A stretch of 38,429 nucleotides of DNA, from positions 1 to 38,429 of the forward strand of contig JAHJTX010000256.1 in the NCBI GenBank assembly GCA_018829545.1, read 5' to 3'. How positions within the stretch are numbered: position 1 is the stretch's first letter; each line of letters starts with the position of its first letter. This document shows positions 1 to 9,182 of the stretch, piece after piece. A program made the position numbers and the translations under genes. The notes beneath the pieces were generated by a model. It had not been told where the DNA came from. It was given only the letters and a program-made list of their open reading frames with translations, and did not search any database. This DNA comes from Bacteroidota bacterium (GTDB lineage: Bacteria > Bacteroidota > Ignavibacteria > Ignavibacteriales > Melioribacteraceae).

Positions 1-483
1 AAAAAAAACAAATACAATCTTTCTGAAGATAAAGAGAGTAACAATATTTTTTATAAACCGGAACACTCAGAGAAATTGACAAAATTCAGCAAGTGGTTAA
101 GAATAACGGGCTTGGACGAACTGCCTCAGTTATTCAACGTTATTGCCGGTAAAATGAGTCTTATTGGTCCAAGACCGCTGATGTTGAGTGATCTTGAATT
201 ATTGAAGCAAAAATATCCTGAGCAATATTTAAAGAGAGAATCATTCAACAGCGTGCCCGGGATTTCGGGTTTGTGGCAGATATACGGACAGCGCGAAAAA
301 GGAATTGATAATTTGATTGATCTGGAAAACGCATATGAAAAGTCCGGATCATTTGTAATGGATTTGAAGCTGATATTGGCAACAATACCGATAATAGTTT
401 TTGCCAATCATACTGATGCGATATTGGGTAGCAGAAAAGCGCGGGTTTGCAGACAAACCATAACCGCCGGTTGCAGGCAGTGA
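1..483 (+). CDS. Bacterial sugar transferase, C-terminal part (5' end outside window)
   Basis: The frame is open from the first base of the window, so the gene starts upstream and only its last 160 codons are here. The visible part carries the hallmark of the bacterial sugar transferase family (PF02397, WcaJ/PglC/EpsL type): DELPQLFNV, then a segment ending MSLIGPRP, then VPGISGLWQIYG. These membrane-associated phosphoglycosyl transferases move a sugar-1-phosphate from a UDP-sugar to undecaprenyl phosphate, the first step of exopolysaccharide or O-antigen assembly. The catalytic Asp-Glu region and the N-terminal membrane segment lie outside the window. The last 20 or so residues (after HTDAILGS) do not look like family sequence and may be a slightly altered C-terminus. 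Family call is firm; sugar specificity cannot be seen. Confidence 0.9.
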   Translation, partial: KKNKYNLSEDKESNNIFYKPEHSEKLTKFSKWLRITGLDELPQLFNVIAGKMSLIGPRPLMLSDLELLKQKYPEQYLKRESFNSVPGISGLWQIYGQREKGIDNLIDLENAYEKSGSFVMDLKLILATIPIIVFANHTDAILGSRKARVCRQTITAGCRQ

Positions 484-534
484 ATAAAAATGAGCAAAAA
501 GTAAAAAGGTAAAGGTTGAGTAAAAGGAGAATAA

Positions 535-729
535 ATTATTGTTATACGTACTTCGTTCGGGGTTCTTTGTTTAAAGCTCAAGAAAAGTCGAATAAAAAAT
601 AACAGAAGAGCTATTCCATTAATTCGCCCAGACAAAGAAAAACGATGGGGTGATTTTGTAATTCAAGACTTAAACGATGGCTCCGGCGGGGAATTCATAT
701 ATTTATACTATACGAAGAATAAAAACTAA
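535..729 (+). pseudogene. Remnant of a MABP-like (DLNxGxGGxxIYLYY) domain protein
   Basis: This frame is open for 64 codons after an in-frame stop at 532-534 but has no ATG, GTG or TTG start. Its C-terminal half reads GDFVIQDLNDGSGGEFIYLYYTK, split here as GDFVIQDLNDG and SGGEFIYLYYTK, closely resembling the conserved DLNxGaGGxyIYLyY motif of MABP-type beta-prism repeats (recognition from memory of the motif). The lack of a start and the unlikely composition of the first 20 codons suggest a 5'-truncated gene remnant. It ends 15 bases before the ATG of the secreted protein at 745. Alternative: a chance open frame, but the motif match makes that less likely. The rest of the 484-744 gap shows nothing else recognisable. 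Confidence 0.4.
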
Positions 730-744
730 AAATAGGAGAATATT

Positions 745-2007
745 ATGAAACGAATATTTTTGTTTTTATTCATTATTTCTGCGAATGTATTCGCACAAAC
801 AAATTTGTACGTTGCGAATTTTGAGCAATTGAACTTTAACGATGGGCAACCTCTTCCCGCCGAGAGGCATTTTATAATTCAAGGATACACAGACCACGAT
901 ATTGATATCGTAGAAATAGATATTCTTGAAAGCGGTGTTGAAAAGCCGGATTTGCTGTACACGGAAAGATGGGAAAGGCTAGCCGAAAGCAATGCTATGG
1001 TATATAAAATACCGGTAAAATTTAATTTATTCTACGACGCTAAGTATGATATTTTAGCAAAATTTTACAAAAAAGTGAACGATAAAAGCAAGACCGAATT
1101 ACAATCCGCTTTAGAGAAACATTTCGATACTTTCATTGACCAAGCGTTGGTGATTGAAGAGGGAAAGGTTAAATCAACTTCAAAAGGCAAGAATATTGAA
1201 GCTGATCTTAACTCAATACTCAACTCAACATTCAAGAATTACACCACAAGAAAAAATGATGGCTTCGAAAAATTCTCGGATCGTATTCCAAGTCTTGTTG
1301 CCCGGATGACAAACAAAAATTTGGAAATTGATGATTACGAGGCACAAAAGGATATTGATAGATTTAAAACTATTGTGAAGCAAGAAGCGAAGAAAAACTT
1401 TGAAGGCGATCTATTCTTATTATTCGATAAAAAAATGATTGTGGGCTATCCCACAGTTAAAAGAGACGCTTTTGTGAAATTAGTCGATTCTACAATAGTC
1501 GAAAAAAAATCATTTCTTCTAAATATTGGTTACGGCTCAGTAAGCGACGGCTCCTCATATCAAACAAATCCATTTGTGGGTTTTTCAATTCCAATTGCGA
1601 ATGACCGTCACAATTACAGTTTGTGGAGTAAATTATCAGTTTCGTTCGGAATTTTTACATCGGATTTTAAAAACAGCTTCGGAGAAACACTAACCGGACC
1701 AATAGTCAAAAAACCGATATACGCCGGTGTTGGATATTCCGTGTTCGATTATTTTAGAATACATGCTGGAACTTGTATCCTTCAAAACCAACCAAAGACG
1801 GCTGGTAATTTTAACATGAAGAATACAGCGTTCTACATGCACTTCGGATTGAGTTTAGACTTTAACATTTTGGCTGGAATAGGTTCTCAGAGTTTGAAGA
1901 AACATTCGTATGATTCCGATAGGACTTATGATATTGGTAAATGCACATTTGAAAATATTTTCAAGTGTGATTCAACTTGTGAGAATGATGAAAAGGTAAA
2001 TGAGTAA
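745..2007 (+). CDS. Secreted protein of unknown function with a probable C-terminal beta-barrel-like region
   Basis: I do not recognise this 420-residue protein. The ATG at 745 is preceded by a good ribosome binding site (AGGAG at 733-737). Residues 1-18 form a signal peptide (MKRIFLFLFIISANVFAQ), so it is exported. Residues 20-100 look beta-rich. Residues 105-235 are charged and mostly helical. From about residue 250 the sequence alternates glycines and aromatics (NIGYGSVSDGSS, NPFVGFSIPIAN, YAGVGYSVFDYFRIHAG, FGLSLDFNILAGIG) in the manner of an outer-membrane beta-sheet protein. The C-terminus has three Cys (C408, C413, C417 by rough count) in an acidic tail, unusual for an exported barrel. 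It stands alone between a gene remnant and the aqpZ repeats. Confidence 0.75.
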   Translation: MKRIFLFLFIISANVFAQTNLYVANFEQLNFNDGQPLPAERHFIIQGYTDHDIDIVEIDILESGVEKPDLLYTERWERLAESNAMVYKIPVKFNLFYDAKYDILAKFYKKVNDKSKTELQSALEKHFDTFIDQALVIEEGKVKSTSKGKNIEADLNSILNSTFKNYTTRKNDGFEKFSDRIPSLVARMTNKNLEIDDYEAQKDIDRFKTIVKQEAKKNFEGDLFLLFDKKMIVGYPTVKRDAFVKLVDSTIVEKKSFLLNIGYGSVSDGSSYQTNPFVGFSIPIANDRHNYSLWSKLSVSFGIFTSDFKNSFGETLTGPIVKKPIYAGVGYSVFDYFRIHAGTCILQNQPKTAGNFNMKNTAFYMHFGLSLDFNILAGIGSQSLKKHSYDSDRTYDIGKCTFENIFKCDSTCENDEKVNE

Positions 2008-2015
2008 AATTCAGG

Positions 2016-2064
2016 AAACCTCGGAGGTTTAATTCCCACTTCAATTCGCAAACCTCGGAGGTTT
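2016..2064. repeat. Two copies of the AACCTCGGAGGTT palindrome
   Basis: Positions 2016-2030 and 2050-2064 carry the same 15-base odd palindrome, AAACCTCGGAGGTTT, 19 bases apart. They belong to a family with central TCGA or CGA variants also found at 2266-2281, 3077-3089, 3110-3124, 13646-13662, 13681-13695, 14055-14071 and 14074-14087. All copies are intergenic. The rest of the 2008-2379 gap holds further GC-rich partial hairpins (CCCCGTAGC/GCTGCGG at 2160-2177) and looks like layered repeat debris rather than a gene. Confidence 0.75.
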
Positions 2065-2265
2065 TATCCTCACGGGAACTAAAATGTTTAGGTAGGTGTT
2101 TCCAAACTTAGTTTAATCCGCCTTCGCACGCTTCAGCGGTCGAGAAGATTGGTGTAATGCCCCGTAGCTTGCTGCGGAATAAGAGTCCGGAGTTTGCTCG
2201 GGGGTTAATACCATTTATTTTGTGATCCCGGAGGTCTGATAATTTGTTGTCACAAGAATTAAAGC

Positions 2266-2281
2266 AAACCTTCGAAGGTTT
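2266..2281. repeat. Perfect 16-base palindrome AAACCTTCGAAGGTTT
   Basis: AAACCTTCGAAGGTTT is its own reverse complement and is the most regular copy of the dispersed palindrome family. A degenerate copy follows at about 2292-2314, where AACCTT and AAGGTT arms flank a longer loop. Both lie in the leader region of aqpZ, roughly 65-115 bases upstream of its start. Confidence 0.75.
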
Positions 2282-2379
2282 CAGTCACAATAACCTTTGA
2301 GATTTTGGAAGGTTTGAGAAATATTTTAATTCAAAAATCTTGAATTAATTATTCAATAACATCCAGAAAAGGAGTATTT

Positions 2380-3066
2380 ATGAAAAAACTTATTGCAGAA
2401 TTTATCGGAACTTTGTGGTTAGTCTTGGGTGGCTGTGGTAGCGCTGTTCTTGCTGCGGCATATCCGGAATTAGGAATTGGATTTGCCGGCGTTGCGCTTG
2501 CTTTTGGATTAACCGTCTTAACAATGGCTTACGCAATAGGGCATATTTCAGGATGCCATCTTAATCCGGCAGTTTCAATTGGTCTTTGGGTTGGAGGCAG
2601 GTTCGATAAAAAGGAACTGCTACCGTATATAGGCGCGCAGGTGTTGGGCGGAATTGCCGGCGCAGGAATATTGTTCCTAATTGTAAGCGGAAAAGCAGGA
2701 TTTGAACTCGGCGGTTTTGCAGCTAACGGATATGGAGAACATTCACCCGGCGGATATAATATGCTTGCCGCGTTGGTATCCGAAATTGTAATGACCTTTA
2801 TGTTTTTGGTAATTATTTTAGGTGCGACTCATCCAAAAGCCCCAAAAGGCTTTGCAGGCATTGCAATTGGATTAGGATTGACACTGATACATTTAATAAG
2901 TATTCCCGTTACAAATACATCAGTAAATCCTGCTAGAAGCACAAGCCAAGCATTATTTGTTGGAGATTGGGCTTTGGGTCAACTATGGCTGTTCTGGGTC
3001 GCGCCGATTGTAGGCGCAATTTTAGCTGGTATTGTTTATAAAGTGATTTCACCGGAAAAAGAATAA
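2380..3066 (+). CDS. aqpZ: Aquaporin Z, water channel
   Basis: A 228-residue member of the major intrinsic protein family, the normal length for AqpZ. Six membrane segments and two half-helices are visible, with the two NPA motifs in HLNPAVSIG (about residue 62) and SVNPARS (about residue 184). The selectivity-filter residues expected of a water-specific aquaporin are there: His in LIHLISIP and Arg just after the second NPA. The sequence follows E. coli AqpZ closely through [17 protein letters not shown] and [11 protein letters not shown]. Start ATG has AAGGAG at 2370-2375. It lets water cross the inner membrane passively during osmotic shifts. It stands alone, with at least four copies of a palindromic repeat upstream and two downstream; together with the close match to proteobacterial AqpZ this makes lateral acquisition plausible (inference). 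Confidence 0.96.
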   Translation: MKKLIAEFIGTLWLVLGGCGSAVLAAAYPELGIGFAGVALAFGLTVLTMAYAIGHISGCHLNPAVSIGLWVGGRFDKKELLPYIGAQVLGGIAGAGILFLIVSGKAGFELGGFAANGYGEHSPGGYNMLAALVSEIVMTFMFLVIILGATHPKAPKGFAGIAIGLGLTLIHLISIPVTNTSVNPARSTSQALFVGDWALGQLWLFWVAPIVGAILAGIVYKVISPEKE

Positions 3067-3076
3067 ATAAATAAGT

Positions 3077-3124
3077 AACCTTCTAGGTTTAAGCTCCGGT
3101 TAAGTCCACAAACCTCGAAGGTTT
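3077..3124. repeat. Two copies of the AACCT(T)CGAGGTT palindrome family downstream of aqpZ
   Basis: AACCTTCTAGGTT at 3077-3089 and AAACCTCGAAGGTTT at 3110-3124 lie between the convergent ends of aqpZ and mfd. They match the copies upstream of aqpZ, so the gene is bracketed. They could fold into short hairpins at the 3' ends of both transcripts, but neither is followed by a clear T run. Confidence 0.7.
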
Positions 3125-3156
3125 CATCAAGAGGTTTTTATTAAGAATGAACTCAA

Positions 3157-6100
3157 TTATAATAAAACAAGTTCACTCAAATCCTTGCAAAAATTGATGA
3201 TGTATTTAAGCGATTCATCCGGAGAAGAATATTTATTCAGCATTTCCAATCTCATAACGTCCTTCTGCTGTTTGAATTGAACCGTCCTTGAATGTTTGTC
3301 AAGAATAAACTGCATTAAAAGTGAAAACTTATTTTGATAAAATTCTGTTCTATCTGCGTTGGGAAGAACAATTGAAATATGATTTCGTTGAATTGCCACT
3401 TTTTCCAAGAGCGCTAGGGAAGCGTAATATCTTAATTCTGCGGTATGAATTAGTCGTTCAACAATTATTGGAAGTCTGCCGAATCTGTCTATCATTTCGT
3501 CGCGTACTTCATTGATTTCTTCCACTTTAATAACAGAGAATAGATCAGTATAAAAGCTAAGTCTATCTGATTGATCCGGCATAAAATCTTTTGGGATTCC
3601 AATCTCAAAGAAAGTGTCAATTTTTGGTTCGCTACGATCAATGTGTTTCGGTAAATCCTTGAACTCACTCTTAAATTCGCTTTGCCGTAATTCTTCAACT
3701 GCTTCGTCGAGCAGCTTGATGTACATATCAAATCCAACGGTATCAATAGCGCCGCTTTGCTCTGTGCCGAGTAAATTTCCGGCGCCGCGAATTTCCAAAT
3801 CACGCATAGATAAATTAAAACCCTCGCCCAAATCGGTATATTCTTCAATTGCTTGAAGCCTCCGCACAGCTTTTTTTGTGATAGTATTTAGTGAAGGCAC
3901 CAGCAGATAAGCGTATGCCTGTCTGTCTGATCTACCGACTCTTCCACGCAACTGATGAAGTTCGGCTAAGCCAAATCTATCTGCGCGGTTGATGATAATT
4001 GTGTTCACATTTGGAATGTCCAATCCGGATTCAATAATTTTTGTCGCCATTAGAACGTGATACTTCTTGCTCAAAAAATCATGAATAACATTTTCAAGTT
4101 GAGTTGGTTTCATCTGCCCATGAGCAACGCCGATATTAATTTCCGGAATATATTTATTAACATAAGCGGCAAGTTTATCAATCGATTGAACTCTATCATG
4201 AACAAAATAAATTTGACCATTTCGTTTAATCTCATTTAAAATCCATTCGCGGATTTTTAGAATATCAAATTTATCTACTTTAGTATAAATGGGTTGACGG
4301 TTCGGCGGGGGAGTTGCAATGATAGATAAATCCCGCGCCCCCAGCAATGACATATTCAACGTTCGCGGAATTGGAGTAGCCGTTAGTGTAAGCGTATCAA
4401 TATGCTCTCGCATTTTCCGCAGCTTCTCTTTTGCCATCACGCCGAACCGGTGCTCTTCGTCAATAATCAATAAACCGAGGTCCTTAAATTCAACGTCCTT
4501 CGATAGCAAACGGTGAGTCCCGATTACAATATCTACCGAGCCCGATTTAAGCTGCTTTAATGTTTCAGTCTGCTTTGCTTTTGTTGAAAATCTGGAAAGC
4601 GATGAAACATTAACCGGGAACTGAACCAGCCGGTCTTTGAATGTATTCCAATGCTGTTCTGCAAGAATTGTTGTTGGCACCAACAACCCAACTTGCTTTC
4701 CGTCGTTAACCGCTTTGAATGCCGCTCTAACTGCAATTTCCGTTTTACCGAACCCAACGTCACCGCAAACCAATCTGTCCATAGGATTATTGGATTCCAT
4801 ATCACCTTTAACTTCTTCTGTTACTTTTGCTTGATCGGGTGTATCCTCATAAAAGAAAGACGCTTCCAATTCTTTCTGCCAAATCGAATCAGGGCTGAAC
4901 GCTGTTCCATCCGATGACTTTCTTTTTGCGTACAATTTTATTAATTCTCGCGCTGCATCAATGATTTTGGATTTAACTTTTTTCTTCGTCGATTTCCATT
5001 GGCTGCTGCCAAGAACAGAGAGCCTAGGCTTTAACTCCTCATTTGAGGAAAACTTTTTTATCAGTGAAAGGTAATTCAAATTTACATACACAACTCCGCC
5101 TTCTGCATAGAGGATTTTTATACTTTCTTGTTCAATCTCTCCAATCTTGATTGTCTCCAGCCCGGCGTACTGTCCGATTCCAAAATTTGAATGAACAATA
5201 AAATCACCCCTTTTTATAGAAGCGAAATCCTTTGAGCGTGACTTTTTGTACTTGGATTTACTCTGAATTCTCGACCGGTAGGGTTTGTTGAATATTTCAT
5301 AATCGGAAAGAACAAGAAGCTTATCCTCCTTCGATAAAAATCCCTTGTGGATTGGCAGAATAACAATTCTAATTTTGCCCCCTTCAATAAGATTCCTCAA
5401 TTCATCCTTAAATTCTGAAAACAAATCGAGAAGTCTTCGTCCTTGCAAATCATTTTCGGCGCTGATTAGAACCGTGAAATCCTTTTTGCAATAATCGATG
5501 AGATTATTAAACAGCAATTCGAAGTTTGAATTTATTATTGGCGGACTAGCAAGTTTAATTTCGAATCTATCATTGTCGATTCCTAATTCACTTTCAATCA
5601 GCCATTCAGCTTTATGTGAAAATAAAACCTGCTCAGGATCTGCATCATCGTTTAAATGATTTACGTGCGGATCTTCTGCTGATTCACTCTCATTTTCCTG
5701 ATCGCCAATTTCTTTGATTAATTCGATGTCCTCAAAAGGAAGCTCGGATTCAATTTCCTTTTTCGCAGGTTTGAACAAATCATTAATGCCGCCTTCAGTG
5801 GCGAGGACGAATGGATTATCGAGATAGTTAAAAATAGAAGATTTGCTCTGTTCATCTCCGTTCGAAAGAACCGAAGCAAGTGAAACGGATTCAACTCTTG
5901 AAGACGATCTTTGATTTTCATGATCAAAATATCTTATCGATTCGAGAAAATCCCCATCGAATTCCAACCTGCACGGTTGTCTTTCACTAAAAGACCAAAA
6001 ATCTATTATCGATCCACGCACGGCAAACTCGCCGGGGCTATCAACATAATTATCGCGCTGGTAATTCAGCAAATTCAAATATTCAATCAGATTGTCGTAA

Positions 6101-6516
6101 CCTAAATCACTTCCAGGCTGCACTGTTGTTGTGCTTTTCTGAAGATGATCTTTAGCGGGTAAATAAAATTTTAGCAAATCATAATGAGAAAGAAGAATAA
6201 ATGAGCTGCGGTTGTTCAAGTCCGTTAATTTTTCTTGAATTGCTTCGCTAGAAAAATCGTCTATTAAAACGGTTTTTGCGCCAAGCCCCAAAATGTCAAG
6301 CTCAACTCTAACCTCGTTCAACATTTGAATTGAATTATAAAGTGCAAATATCTGCTTCTTTTCTTTTGCCAATAAATTTATAAAAAGAGATTTAGTTGAA
6401 CCGGGAAATGGAGAAATAAATAATTTATTGCTCTTTATACTGCTTGAAGTAACTTTTCCCTTCAAGGCTTTTATGCTCTGTAGATTAGAAAAAGTATCGA
6501 GTAAAGGATTTTGCAT
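3157..6516 (-). CDS. mfd: Transcription-repair coupling factor Mfd
   Basis: A 1119-residue protein, about the usual length of Mfd. In order: a UvrB-like N-terminal region for UvrA contact; a CarD-type RNA polymerase interaction domain near residues 435-490 (GDFIVHSNFGIGQYAGLE); a RecG-like SF2 translocase with Walker A GDVGFGKTE near residue 580, DEEH box (IIDEEHRFGV), TATPIPRTL, and the late helicase motif QLRGRVGRS; and a C-terminal TRCF domain. Mfd uses ATP to push stalled RNA polymerase off damaged templates and recruits UvrAB. The region around residues 245-300 is unusually acidic (EDIELIKEIGDQENESESAEDP split by family), a likely lineage-specific insertion or linker. Start ATG at 6516 has only a weak purine stretch upstream. 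Divergent from the protease gene at 6687. Confidence 0.97.
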   Translation of the reverse strand: MQNPLLDTFSNLQSIKALKGKVTSSSIKSNKLFISPFPGSTKSLFINLLAKEKKQIFALYNSIQMLNEVRVELDILGLGAKTVLIDDFSSEAIQEKLTDLNNRSSFILLSHYDLLKFYLPAKDHLQKSTTTVQPGSDLGYDNLIEYLNLLNYQRDNYVDSPGEFAVRGSIIDFWSFSERQPCRLEFDGDFLESIRYFDHENQRSSSRVESVSLASVLSNGDEQSKSSIFNYLDNPFVLATEGGINDLFKPAKKEIESELPFEDIELIKEIGDQENESESAEDPHVNHLNDDADPEQVLFSHKAEWLIESELGIDNDRFEIKLASPPIINSNFELLFNNLIDYCKKDFTVLISAENDLQGRRLLDLFSEFKDELRNLIEGGKIRIVILPIHKGFLSKEDKLLVLSDYEIFNKPYRSRIQSKSKYKKSRSKDFASIKRGDFIVHSNFGIGQYAGLETIKIGEIEQESIKILYAEGGVVYVNLNYLSLIKKFSSNEELKPRLSVLGSSQWKSTKKKVKSKIIDAARELIKLYAKRKSSDGTAFSPDSIWQKELEASFFYEDTPDQAKVTEEVKGDMESNNPMDRLVCGDVGFGKTEIAVRAAFKAVNDGKQVGLLVPTTILAEQHWNTFKDRLVQFPVNVSSLSRFSTKAKQTETLKQLKSGSVDIVIGTHRLLSKDVEFKDLGLLIIDEEHRFGVMAKEKLRKMREHIDTLTLTATPIPRTLNMSLLGARDLSIIATPPPNRQPIYTKVDKFDILKIREWILNEIKRNGQIYFVHDRVQSIDKLAAYVNKYIPEINIGVAHGQMKPTQLENVIHDFLSKKYHVLMATKIIESGLDIPNVNTIIINRADRFGLAELHQLRGRVGRSDRQAYAYLLVPSLNTITKKAVRRLQAIEEYTDLGEGFNLSMRDLEIRGAGNLLGTEQSGAIDTVGFDMYIKLLDEAVEELRQSEFKSEFKDLPKHIDRSEPKIDTFFEIGIPKDFMPDQSDRLSFYTDLFSVIKVEEINEVRDEMIDRFGRLPIIVERLIHTAELRYYASLALLEKVAIQRNHISIVLPNADRTEFYQNKFSLLMQFILDKHSRTVQFKQQKDVMRLEMLNKYSSPDESLKYIINFCKDLSELVLL

Positions 6517-6686
6517 AAAGCTCTGCTAATATTTTAAAATAGACGCACTCCATCGCAGCATTAATGCCGGATGAGAATGGACAAAAATAAGTCAATTGAG
6601 AATGAAATGTTGCCTCATTCACATTATCGCCTTATTTATTTATATTATGTTCATAAAAATCCATCCTCAAAAAAAATGGGTATTCT

Positions 6687-9182
6687 ATGGCGCTTCTGAA
6701 AGCAGCAAAAGCGAAGGAATTGAGTCCGGATAAGTTACGCTGGACGTGCGATCCAAAAAGTTTAACGTTTGATTCGACTGAAGATCTAAAATCTCTTGAA
6801 GGTATAATCGGGCAGGAGCGGGCAATAAAAGCTCTTAAACTGGGCGTTGATATGCGAAGCCAGGGCTATAATATTTTTATTACCGGTCTATCCGGCACGG
6901 GTAAATTTACAACAGTAAAAAAAATGCTGGAAACAATAAGCCCCGACTGCACGCCAATATACGATTACGCTTATGTAAATAATTTTGAAGATCAGGATAG
7001 ACCGATACTATTAGAGTTCCCCGCAGGACAGGGAAATAAGTTTAAAAAAGATATGGAATCGGCAATCAGTTTTTTGCAGGAAAATATTCCTCAAGTTTTG
7101 GAGAATGAACCATTCGTTAGAAGAAGAAAAAAATTGTTGGAAGAGCATGGAATTTCGCAGCAAGAATTAATGCTCTCGTTTGAAGAGAAATTAAGAAAAA
7201 ATAATTTTACGCTTGGACAGGTAAAAATGGGTGAAGCGGCGCGCCCGGAAATTCTTCCGGTTATTGATAATGAGCCTGTTTTAATTCAAAAATTGGATGA
7301 ACTAATTAGAAACAATAAAATAACAAAACAGAAAGCTACGGCGCTCACGAAAAAGTATGCTCAATATCAGGAAGATTTGAAAAAAGTATTCCGGCAGAGT
7401 TTACAGCTTAACCAGGATTTTAAGTCTAAACTCGAAAATATGGAAAGTCAGGCTGTGGAAGATATTGTTTCTGTTACTCTTGAAAGTATTAAGAAAAAAT
7501 ATAAAATAGAAAAAGTCATAAAATACCTTGATAAGGTTTTCGAAAATATCCTTCAAAACCTGGATGTGTTTAAAGGAGCAAAACCTCAAACTGAAGAAAC
7601 CGTGGTCGGAGTGATTGTAGATTATCTGAAAGAATACGAAGTCAACATTATTATGGATAATTCGAAAGTAACGAAATGCCCCGTCATTATTGAGACATCG
7701 CCTACTTTCAGCAATTTATTTGGCGCGATAGAAAAATACAGCGATGGCAGCGGCGGATGGTATGCTGACTTTACCAAAATTAAAGCCGGTACACTTCTAA
7801 GAGCAAACGGCGGTTATTTAGTTCTAAATGCCGTTGACGCTTACTCGGAACCCGGCGTGTGGAAGGTATTAAAGCGCGTTCTGCTTTACGGTAAGCTGGA
7901 AATTCAGGACATGACCAGCGCTTTTCAATTTTCGCCAAGCGTTTTGAAGCCCGAACCAATTGAGATAAACACCAAAATATTGTTCGTTGGAAATAATTAT
8001 ATATATTCTCTTCTTTCTGCTTACGAAGATGACTTTAATAAAATCTTCAAAGTAAAAGCCGATTTTGATTATGAGATGAAGCGGACGGATTCGAACATTG
8101 TTGAATATGCCAAGGTAATAAAAAAAATCATCGACTCGGAAAAACTGATTGAATTTGATTCTTCGGCGATTGCAAAAATTATTGAATATAGCGCAAGATA
8201 TGCCGGGCAGCAAAATAAACTTACAACCCGATTTGCTTACGTTGCAGATATTGCAAGAGAATCATGTTTCTGGGCAAAAGATAACGGCGCAAACGTTGTT
8301 ACATCTTACGATGTTACTCAAGCCTATGAAGCCGCGCGCGAACGTCATGGCTTGTACGAAAGCAAATTAACAGAAATGATAAACAAAGGAATTGTTCTTA
8401 TTGACACTGAAGGCAGCAGGGTTGGACAGATTAATGGACTTGCAGTTTTCGGATCGGACAGTAAATACTCATTCGGTAAGCCTACTAGGATTACGGCATC
8501 TGTATCATTGGGAAACGGAAGCATTGTTAATGTTGAGCGAGAGTCGGGGCTAAGCGGAAATACTCATAATAAGGGCGTGTTAATAATTACCGGTTATTTA
8601 AGAGATGCCTTTGGCAGAAAAATTCCTCTCTCTTTTAACGCGAGTCTTGTCTTTGAGCAGGGTTACGGAATGATTGACGGCGACAGCGCCTCAATTACAG
8701 AAATATGCGCTCTGCTTTCATGTCTCTCAAACATTCCTATCAAACAGAATTATGCAATCACTGGCTCAGTAAATCAGAAAGGCGACATACAACCGATTGG
8801 AGGAGTGAATGAAAAAATTGAAGGATTCTTTGATATATGTAAAAAGCGCGGATTGGCTAAAGATCAAGGAGTGATTATTCCTATCCAGAATGTGTCCGAC
8901 CTCATGCTAAAAGAAGAAATTATTGCGGCTGTTGAAAAAGGTGTGTTCAAAATAATGGCTGTATCCCGCGTTGAAGAAGCTGTTGAAATATTGATGGGAG
9001 TTAAAGCCGGTAAAATTATGAAGAATGGGTTTCACCAACCTAATACTGTTTTCGGTGAAGTTGAAAAAACTCTGCGCGATATGCATTCAAGATTAAAACC
9101 AAAATCACAGATAAATAAAACTGAGTCTCTAAAGCCTAAGCGGAAAAGGAAGTCAAAAAAAATAAAGGATGGAAGAAGTTGA
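6687..9182 (+). CDS. Lon-family ATP-dependent protease (AAA_32/Lon C-terminal type)
   Basis: An 831-residue protein of the Lon-related family with an AAA module interrupted by a long helical insertion and a C-terminal Lon protease domain. Walker A is GLSGTGKFT (residues about 67-75). The expected Walker B site reads GGYLVLNA, lacking the usual DE pair. The coiled insertion spans about residues 130-300. The Ser-Lys catalytic dyad is intact: Ser667 in IDGDSASITE and Lys710 in GGVNEKIEGFF, 43 residues apart as in E. coli Lon. It is therefore likely an active cytoplasmic protease, unlike E. coli YcbZ, which has a divergent site. The C-terminus is a Lys/Arg-rich tail. The stop codon overlaps the TTG start of pyruvate kinase, so translation is likely coupled. 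It is not the canonical housekeeping Lon, which has an N-terminal LON domain not seen here. Confidence 0.92.
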   Translation: MALLKAAKAKELSPDKLRWTCDPKSLTFDSTEDLKSLEGIIGQERAIKALKLGVDMRSQGYNIFITGLSGTGKFTTVKKMLETISPDCTPIYDYAYVNNFEDQDRPILLEFPAGQGNKFKKDMESAISFLQENIPQVLENEPFVRRRKKLLEEHGISQQELMLSFEEKLRKNNFTLGQVKMGEAARPEILPVIDNEPVLIQKLDELIRNNKITKQKATALTKKYAQYQEDLKKVFRQSLQLNQDFKSKLENMESQAVEDIVSVTLESIKKKYKIEKVIKYLDKVFENILQNLDVFKGAKPQTEETVVGVIVDYLKEYEVNIIMDNSKVTKCPVIIETSPTFSNLFGAIEKYSDGSGGWYADFTKIKAGTLLRANGGYLVLNAVDAYSEPGVWKVLKRVLLYGKLEIQDMTSAFQFSPSVLKPEPIEINTKILFVGNNYIYSLLSAYEDDFNKIFKVKADFDYEMKRTDSNIVEYAKVIKKIIDSEKLIEFDSSAIAKIIEYSARYAGQQNKLTTRFAYVADIARESCFWAKDNGANVVTSYDVTQAYEAARERHGLYESKLTEMINKGIVLIDTEGSRVGQINGLAVFGSDSKYSFGKPTRITASVSLGNGSIVNVERESGLSGNTHNKGVLIITGYLRDAFGRKIPLSFNASLVFEQGYGMIDGDSASITEICALLSCLSNIPIKQNYAITGSVNQKGDIQPIGGVNEKIEGFFDICKKRGLAKDQGVIIPIQNVSDLMLKEEIIAAVEKGVFKIMAVSRVEEAVEILMGVKAGKIMKNGFHQPNTVFGEVEKTLRDMHSRLKPKSQINKTESLKPKRKRKSKKIKDGRS

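Noticed and set aside
2130-2215. Small RNA gene in the gap before aqpZ
   Set aside because: The GC-rich hairpins there are imperfect and look like decayed repeats; no promoter or terminator frames them.
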